Source: Halobacteriovorax sp.
GTDB taxonomy: Bacteria; Bdellovibrionota; Bacteriovoracia; Bacteriovoracales; Bacteriovoracaceae
Length of the DNA stretch: 27,616 nucleotides
Assembly: GCA_002686115.1 (NCBI GenBank)
Contig: NZAF01000168.1
Span: 1-27,616 of the forward strand
Reading direction: 5' to 3'
Shown here: piece by piece, positions 22,384 through 27,616 of the stretch
Numbering within the stretch: position 1 is the first letter of the stretch
Layout: each line of letters begins with the position of its first letter
Position numbers and translations under genes: made by a program
The notes under the pieces: generated by a model
Told to the model about the DNA's origin: nothing
Databases searched by the model: none
What the model saw: the letters and a program-made list of their open reading frames with translations, nothing else

Positions 22384-24150
22384 ATGTCTGAAGAGAACAC
22401 AAAAATGAATTCTATTGTTGGTAATTTCTTTTACGGAGAAGTAGAAGAGGATAATGTTTTTCCATATCCTCATTTCACTGATGAGCAAAAAGAATTTGCT
22501 AGAGAGATGACTGATGCTGTTAATCGTTATTGTACGGATTCGATTGATGGCGAGAAGATGGATGAAGAAGCAAAAATTCCAGATGAAGTAATACAAGGTC
22601 TTGCTGAACTTGGGTTATGTGGAATGGGTGTATCTGAAGAACTTGGTGGACTAGATCTTGATTATTCTCTTTATTCAAGAGTCTTTGCAGAAGTTGCAAG
22701 TTTTGATGGGTCAGTTGCCACGATGCTTGGTGCGCACCAATCAATTGGTTATCGTGCACTTTTAAATGATGGTAGTGAAGAGCAAAAAGCAAAATGGCTT
22801 CCAAGCCTTGCAAGTGGGGAGAAATTAGCAGCCTTTTGTTTAACTGAACCAGGATCAGGATCTGATGCTTATTCAATTAAGACGAAGGCCGTAGATAATG
22901 GTGATGGAACTTATACTCTAAATGGACAAAAACTATGGATTACTAATGGTGGTTCAGCTGAGTTCTATACAGTTTTTGCAAAAACCGATCATGAGATTGA
23001 TGGTGTTGTAAAAGAGAAGATTTCGGCATTTATCGTTGAAAAGAGTATGGAAGGTGTTTCTTTTGGTGAAAAAGAAAACAAGATGGGAATTAGAGCATCT
23101 GAAACAAGAGCAGTTTACTTTGATAAGGTAATTGTTCCTGAAGAAAATATCATCGGTGAAAAAGGTAAGGGATTTAAGATTGCAATGAACGTTCTTAACT
23201 CTGGTCGATTATCACTTGGAGCAGGTTGTGTTGGTGGTATGAAGACAATCATCAAGCTTGCAACAGAACATGCTAAAGGAAGAAAGCAGTTTGGAAAGTC
23301 GATTTCAGAGTTTGGAATTATTCAAGAAAAACTTGCTGAAATGTGTGCAAGAACTTACGCAACAGAAAGTATTGTTTACATGACTACTGGAAATATGTGT
23401 AAAGGTCTTAATGACTACTACCTTGAAACAGCTGTATGTAAAATCTATGGTTCAGAATCTCTATGGAAAGTCGTTGATACAGGTCTGCAAATTGCTGCAG
23501 GTAACGGTTATATGAAAGAGTATCCTTATGAGAGAATCATGAGAGATTCAAGAATTAACCTAATCTTTGAAGGGACAAATGAAATTCTAAGATGCTTTCT
23601 AGCATTATCTGGTATCAGAGGTCCTTCTGAAAATATGAAAGAACTAGGAAAAGTGACAGATGTATCAAAGTCTTTACAAGACCCGATTAAGTCTCTTGGT
23701 GTTTTGACAAATTTTGCAAAATCAAGAGTCTCAAAAATGATAGGACAAAGACTTATCACAAAAGCACATCCTTCTCTTGAAGAATATGCTGGTTACTTTA
23801 ATAGTCTTCTTGGAGCTTTTGCTATTCAGGTTGAAAATACTCTTATGAAATATGGTAAGAAAATTATTGATAATGAATTACCTCAAAAGAGAATTGCTGA
23901 TATGGCGATCCAGCTTTATGTAATGGTTGCAGTTCTTTCTAGAACAACATCAATTTTAAATGATGAAAATATTGAACAATCTAAGAAAGACTATGTACAG
24001 AATCTTGCTCTTATTGCTCTTAAAGATGCAAGAGGTGAGTTCATTTCAAACCTTAAGGCGATGTCAAACCATGATGACAAGATCATCGCTAAGGCTTCTG
24101 AACAAGTTTGTGATCTTGATGGTTACGGACTTGATATCATGGATTTCTAA
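22384..24150 (+). CDS. Acyl-CoA dehydrogenase, long-chain/VLCAD-like with C-terminal extension
   Basis: 588 residues. This FAD enzyme makes the first alpha-beta double bond in fatty acyl-CoA breakdown. Motifs are FCLTEPGSGSDAYSI (151-165, FAD/substrate contact), LNGQKLWITNGG (179-190), GRKQFGKSISEFGIIQEKLAEM (299-320) and RINLIFEGTNEILRCFLALSG (390-410). Glu396 is the probable catalytic base, as in the IFEGTNxILR form of VLCAD and ACAD9. The C-terminal 170 residues beyond the dehydrogenase core match the extended VLCAD/ACAD9 layout and may mediate dimer or membrane contact. The ribosome site is AAGGAAG (22373-22379), 4 nt before the ATG. It has its own terminator and is divergent from gspC across a 255-bp region. 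That region's right half is AT-rich, and I see no firm promoter for this gene in it. Confidence 0.94.
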   Translation: MSEENTKMNSIVGNFFYGEVEEDNVFPYPHFTDEQKEFAREMTDAVNRYCTDSIDGEKMDEEAKIPDEVIQGLAELGLCGMGVSEELGGLDLDYSLYSRVFAEVASFDGSVATMLGAHQSIGYRALLNDGSEEQKAKWLPSLASGEKLAAFCLTEPGSGSDAYSIKTKAVDNGDGTYTLNGQKLWITNGGSAEFYTVFAKTDHEIDGVVKEKISAFIVEKSMEGVSFGEKENKMGIRASETRAVYFDKVIVPEENIIGEKGKGFKIAMNVLNSGRLSLGAGCVGGMKTIIKLATEHAKGRKQFGKSISEFGIIQEKLAEMCARTYATESIVYMTTGNMCKGLNDYYLETAVCKIYGSESLWKVVDTGLQIAAGNGYMKEYPYERIMRDSRINLIFEGTNEILRCFLALSGIRGPSENMKELGKVTDVSKSLQDPIKSLGVLTNFAKSRVSKMIGQRLITKAHPSLEEYAGYFNSLLGAFAIQVENTLMKYGKKIIDNELPQKRIADMAIQLYVMVAVLSRTTSILNDENIEQSKKDYVQNLALIALKDARGEFISNLKAMSNHDDKIIAKASEQVCDLDGYGLDIMDF

Positions 24151-24175
24151 ATCTACTTTTAATGATAAAATATTG

Positions 24176-24205
24176 AAGGCCAGCTAATTAAGTTGGCCTT
24201 TTTTT
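24176..24205 (+). terminator. Rho-independent terminator after the acyl-CoA dehydrogenase gene
   Basis: Stem AAGGCCAGCT (24176-24185) pairs with AGTTGGCCTT (24191-24200) through a 5-nt loop, with a single G-U pair, and is followed by a run of seven T (24199-24205). It lies 26 bp after the stop and 25 bp before the next gene's ATG, so the following lipoprotein gene needs its own promoter or read-through. Confidence 0.9.
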
Positions 24206-24229
24206 ATGGTTTAAGGATAGAATTTATTA

Positions 24230-25936
24230 ATGAGATTGTATTTTTTATTGATCATTATATTTGTTAGTTGTTCAAGCTCAACAATAAAGAAAATTAAGGA
24301 TAAGTTTAAGAAACCTAAGAAAGTAGAGGTTACTAAAACTAAGCCAATATCAATTGACTATGGTCCCTCACAAAAGAAAGATACAATCTTTGTTGATGTC
24401 ACCGATCAGCTCGGTCTCTCAAATGTTGTTTCTGTTAGAAATTATATTGTCGATGTAAACGGAGATGGGCTCGAGGATTTAGTTATTCTCCCTGATTATT
24501 ATTCTACTCCAGAGTTTTATTTAAAACTTGAATCAGGTAAGTTTTCAAAGTCAAAAAGTGTTTTCTTTGAAGACTCAGTTAAGGCGTCATTCTTAAGTTT
24601 TGATGATTTTGATAAAGATGGAAACTTAGATGTTTTAGTAGGCGTTTTTAATCAAAAGACTTCACTTACTCAAAGACCTTTAAGTATCTACAGCCAAAAG
24701 TCTCTTCGAAGCTCAAAAGTATTTATTAAAAATGAAAAATTTAACTTTGACCAAATTCTACCAATACCTACGATTGCCACTCTAGACTTTAATTATGATG
24801 GATTCTTAGACTTCTATATGGGAACTTGGTTTGACTTAAAAGAGAATGGAAAGGTTATACCTGATGCTCTTGTGATTCGACAAAAAGATAAAATGAAAGA
24901 TGCAACAGGTATTCTTCTTGGTGAGGAAGACCTTGATGCTAATATTTATATTAATGCAACTCCAACCTATGGAGTGAGCCATTGTGATGTTAATAATGAT
25001 GGATTAGTTGATATTTTAGTAAGCGCTTCTGCGGGGTATAAGAATAAACTTTGGATTGGTGAAGCCGGAAGAAAAGGTTTTCGTTTTACGAATCGGGCAA
25101 CTGAAGCTGGCTTTAGTGATGATAAAGAAGGATTCTTAAGCTTAAAAGGTGGTGGGAATTCAACTTATTCTCTTTGCACTGATTATAATAATGATGGAAT
25201 CATGGATATTGCTCAAGGTGAAGTAAGCCATGACTATGATCCAGAAACCAGAGACAGATCAAGTATTCTAACAGGAGAAGGGCTTAAGCGTTTTTCAAGT
25301 TTCATTCGTTCTGAATATATTTCAGATGGGGGAAAACTCAATTGGACAGAGTCTGATCAAAGAGCAACTTGGTTTGACATTAATAATGATGCCTTTGTCG
25401 ATTTACTCATTGAAAACTCTGGCTATCCTCCATCGACAAGAATGATCTTATTTCAACAAGAAAAGACTCATGAATTAGTTGAGGTTTCTAAAAAAGCTGG
25501 TCTTGATATTGTTAATCCTATTGGTAGTGTCGTTTTTGATCATAATAATGATGGTAAAATGGATATTATTGTTTCTCGAACTGACTTAAGAGATAAGAGA
25601 ATTGAAAAGAGACTATATGTTTTTGAAAATAGAAGTCGTAATAAGAATAATTTTATTAAAGTTTTCCTTGAGGGTACTAAATCTAACTCATCTGCCATTG
25701 GTGCAAGAGTGATTGTTCGAGATACCTCTGGGATCGTTCAAACAAGATGGGTACATGGTCCATACGGGGCTTTTCCATCAGGTCATTCAAGAGTTCTTCA
25801 CTTTGGTCTAGGCAGTGCTGATATATATGAAATTGAAGTTGTTTGGCCGATGCTTGAAAATAATATTGCTAAGCGCACAATTTATAAGAAGCCATTTCTT
25901 AAAATTAATAGCAAGAATATTCTTATCGAACAATAA
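24230..25936 (+). CDS. Lipoprotein with FG-GAP/VCBS-type repeats and C-terminal ASPIC/UnbV domain
   Basis: 568 residues. A very short signal ends in a lipobox-like FVSC (Cys14), followed by Ser-rich and basic residues. Seven calcium-binding-like DxDxDG blades are visible, for example DVNGDGLEDLVI, DFDKDGNLDVLVG, DFNYDGFLDFYMG, DVNNDGLVDILVS, DYNNDGIMDIAQG, DINNDAFVDLLIE and DHNNDGKMDIIVS. These indicate a seven-bladed beta-propeller as in integrin-type repeats. The end (FIKVFLEGTKSNSSAIGARVIVRD, then FPSGHSRVLHFGLGSADIYEIEVVWP) is the ASPIC/UnbV domain. Such proteins are exported and probably bind surfaces or polysaccharide; the precise role is unknown. AAGGA (24213-24217) is 12 nt from the ATG. 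The terminator just upstream suggests separate transcription. Confidence 0.9.
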   Translation: MRLYFLLIIIFVSCSSSTIKKIKDKFKKPKKVEVTKTKPISIDYGPSQKKDTIFVDVTDQLGLSNVVSVRNYIVDVNGDGLEDLVILPDYYSTPEFYLKLESGKFSKSKSVFFEDSVKASFLSFDDFDKDGNLDVLVGVFNQKTSLTQRPLSIYSQKSLRSSKVFIKNEKFNFDQILPIPTIATLDFNYDGFLDFYMGTWFDLKENGKVIPDALVIRQKDKMKDATGILLGEEDLDANIYINATPTYGVSHCDVNNDGLVDILVSASAGYKNKLWIGEAGRKGFRFTNRATEAGFSDDKEGFLSLKGGGNSTYSLCTDYNNDGIMDIAQGEVSHDYDPETRDRSSILTGEGLKRFSSFIRSEYISDGGKLNWTESDQRATWFDINNDAFVDLLIENSGYPPSTRMILFQQEKTHELVEVSKKAGLDIVNPIGSVVFDHNNDGKMDIIVSRTDLRDKRIEKRLYVFENRSRNKNNFIKVFLEGTKSNSSAIGARVIVRDTSGIVQTRWVHGPYGAFPSGHSRVLHFGLGSADIYEIEVVWPMLENNIAKRTIYKKPFLKINSKNILIEQ

Positions 25937-25951
25937 TCTCTTTCTAACATA

Positions 25952-25981
25952 TTGCTTGTTTATCATTAATGATCGTACAAT
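25952..25981 (+). promoter_or_regulatory. Promoter abutting the RND permease start, probable leaderless mRNA
   Basis: TTGCTT (25952-25957) is 18 bp from TACAAT (25976-25981). Six to seven bases on is the ATG at 25988, so transcription should begin at or next to the start codon. No Shine-Dalgarno is present in the 30 bp before the ATG. Confidence 0.5.
25962..25973. promoter_or_regulatory. 12-bp palindrome in the RND promoter spacer, candidate operator
   Basis: ATCATTAATGAT is a perfect palindrome lying between the -35 and -10 elements. TetR- or MarR-type repressors often bind such sites at efflux genes (family knowledge); no such regulator gene is in the window. AT-rich palindromes of 12 bp also arise by chance. 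Confidence 0.35.
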
Positions 25982-25987
25982 ATCCTC

Positions 25988-27616
25988 ATGAAAAATCTCG
26001 TCTCGTATTTTGCGTCTCGCCACCTTGTTGTTAACGTTCTCTTCTTTGGTTTTATTCTTTTTGCTGTTCTTTCTTGGAAGAATATTGGAAAAGAGGAGAT
26101 GCCTGAGTTTGAAAGTAATTGGGTTCGAGTGACTACAATTTATCCTGGTGCAACTGCAGAAGATGTTGAAGTTAATGTAACTAGACCAATTGAGGACGAG
26201 TTAAAGAGTGTTATTGGTATAGAAGAAGTTGTCAGTACATCAAGTACTGGATCAAGTAGTATTCGTCTTACTCTTGATGATGATTATCCTGATAAGGATG
26301 AAGTGATGGGTGAGATCAAAGACGCTGTATTGCGAGTTGATCTGCCAAGTGAAGTTCGAGAGATTCCAAATATTAGACAGTTTAAGAGTTCAGAGAAGGC
26401 CATTCTTGATATTGGCTTTTATATGAAAGGAAAAAAAACTCTATCAACAAAAGACCGTGAAGCATTACAGGCAATGGTTTTAAGTTTTGAGAATCAAATC
26501 ACTTCACTTCCTGAAATTAGTTCTATTGATCGTTCATATTATCTAAAGCCAGAATTACAAGTTGTTGTTGATCCAGAGAAGAGTTTAGAGCTTGATATAC
26601 CTCTGACTCTTATTCGGAGGCAAATTGTTAATAATAATGTGAGATTCCCCGTAGGCTCAATGAATGATAAAGAAGAGAGTAAGGTGAGTCTAGTTAATGA
26701 ATATGAGGATGTTGACTCATTTTCAAGTCTCGTGGTTAGAGGAAATTACGACGGAGCGGCCGTAAAATTATCTGAACTTGCAAGTGTGAGAAAGGGCTTT
26801 GAAAAGAACACTTCAATTTTTAAAATTAGTGGTCATGAAGGAGTCTTTATTAATGTCAAAAAGAGTATCTCAACAGATATTCTTAGCGCTCATCAAACTG
26901 TTAAAAAATTCATTGAAACCTTCAAAAAAAATAATGAAGGCTCTGGTATTGGAATTACAATGATGGATGATGAGTCTTTTGATGTGAGAAATAGACTGGG
27001 GATTGTGAGCTCTAATGCTATTATAGGTTTTATACTCATTGTCCTCGTACTCCTTGTCTTTTTGGATTTTAAGTCAAGTTTTTGGGTGGCCATGGGGATT
27101 CCCTTTTGCGCGGCCTTTACTTTAATTATTGCTTCGGCCCTAGGCTACACTGTAAACAATATGACCCTCGCAGGGATTATCATTGTACTTGGAATTGTCG
27201 TCGATGATGCGATTATTATCGCAGAAAATATTATTAGTCATAAAGAAGAGGGAATGCCCCTTATGAAGGCTGCAGTTGTTGGAGCTAATGAAGTCGCCAA
27301 ACCAATTATTGCTAGTATTGTGACAACGTGTGTGGCATTCGTACCACTCATCTTCTTTGAAGGCTTTTTTGGTAAGCTTGTGGCCTATATTCCTCTGATT
27401 GTAATCCTGATGCTCTTTGGCTCTCTTTTTGAGTCCCTCTTCATGCTTCCTGCTCATATGGGAACAGATAAAGGTTTTCTTGATCGTTTTACTAGAAAAG
27501 AGGGGGAGAAGAATTGGTTTCATAAGTATGAGCTTAAGTATGAGAGGGCGTTGCTTAAGGTTTTAAAATATCAAAATATTGTTCTCTTTATCATGTTCTC
27601 ATTACTGGCAACTTCA
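25988..27616 (+). CDS. RND-family efflux permease (AcrB/MdtB-like), N-terminal half
   Basis: 543 codons from the ATG at 25988 to the window edge, with no stop; full proteins are about 1030-1050 residues. A first membrane helix (HLVVNVLFFGFILFAVLSW) is followed by the typical start of the periplasmic porter domain (YPGATAEDVEVNVTRPIEDEL). Near the middle are the helices IVSSNAIIGFILIVLVLLVFLDFKSS. GIVVDDAIIIAENI has Asp406 and Asp407, which correspond to the proton-relay pair of AcrB. Further helices follow (IIASIVTTCVAFVPLIFF; VAYIPLIVILMLFGSLFESLFMLPAHM). It uses the proton gradient to move substrates out of the cell; the 'EEMPEFESNWVRVTTIYPG' opening is like that of the broader HAE1/MdtB group. 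No membrane-fusion or outer-membrane partner gene precedes it here. It has no ribosome site. Confidence 0.93.
   Translation, partial: MKNLVSYFASRHLVVNVLFFGFILFAVLSWKNIGKEEMPEFESNWVRVTTIYPGATAEDVEVNVTRPIEDELKSVIGIEEVVSTSSTGSSSIRLTLDDDYPDKDEVMGEIKDAVLRVDLPSEVREIPNIRQFKSSEKAILDIGFYMKGKKTLSTKDREALQAMVLSFENQITSLPEISSIDRSYYLKPELQVVVDPEKSLELDIPLTLIRRQIVNNNVRFPVGSMNDKEESKVSLVNEYEDVDSFSSLVVRGNYDGAAVKLSELASVRKGFEKNTSIFKISGHEGVFINVKKSISTDILSAHQTVKKFIETFKKNNEGSGIGITMMDDESFDVRNRLGIVSSNAIIGFILIVLVLLVFLDFKSSFWVAMGIPFCAAFTLIIASALGYTVNNMTLAGIIIVLGIVVDDAIIIAENIISHKEEGMPLMKAAVVGANEVAKPIIASIVTTCVAFVPLIFFEGFFGKLVAYIPLIVILMLFGSLFESLFMLPAHMGTDKGFLDRFTRKEGEKNWFHKYELKYERALLKVLKYQNIVLFIMFSLLATS

Noticed and set aside
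27140..27523. 127-codon minus-strand open frame
   Set aside because: Antisense to the RND permease, whose frame is open and has the family motifs throughout.

Overview
The window looks like chromosomal DNA of a low-GC Gram-negative bacterium. A complete type II secretion system (T2SS) with outer-membrane secretin, a lipoprotein and an RND permease imply a double membrane. The genes are AT-rich with lysine-rich proteins. The PilM-like GspL, the gspN gene and the IHF-MerR pair recall Bdellovibrionota or former deltaproteobacteria; a Bacteriovorax/Halobacteriovorax-like organism is my best guess (inference, not proven). No tRNA, rRNA, CRISPR, IS element or phage integration signature was seen.

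Layout. 1-1013 (minus): the N-terminal part of a GNAT acetyltransferase and a small exported protein of unknown function. 1123-4947 (plus): a two-gene type IIA topoisomerase of unusual type. Its B subunit carries a histone-H1-like lysine/alanine tail, and its A subunit lacks the C-terminal pinwheel; a strong terminator follows. 5136-6554 (plus): a stand-alone receiver protein, an IHF-alpha-like protein with an acidic tail, and a MerR-type regulator. 6525-22128 (minus): the T2SS in two transcription units. gspC-D-E-F-G-H-I-J-K has a good promoter with a dyad upstream of gspC. gspL-M-N followed by a polyprenyl synthase gene has its own promoter. 22384-24150 (plus): a VLCAD-type acyl-CoA dehydrogenase with its own terminator. 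24230-25936 (plus): an FG-GAP/UnbV lipoprotein. 25988 to the end (plus): the first half of an RND efflux permease whose mRNA is probably leaderless.

How the genes work together. GspE (ATPase), GspF, GspL, GspM and GspC form the inner-membrane platform, GspG-K the pseudopilus, and GspD the outer-membrane pore. Junctions of the TAATG, GTGA or abutting type show tight translational coupling. The prepilin peptidase (GspO) is not in the window.

The most unusual points are a 649-residue GspC whose roughly 350-residue cytoplasmic N-terminus holds four copies of a basic amphipathic motif set in acidic spacers, the phage/eukaryote-like topoisomerase with its H1-like tail, a GspL with intact-looking actin-fold nucleotide motifs, and the dyad-bearing promoters.
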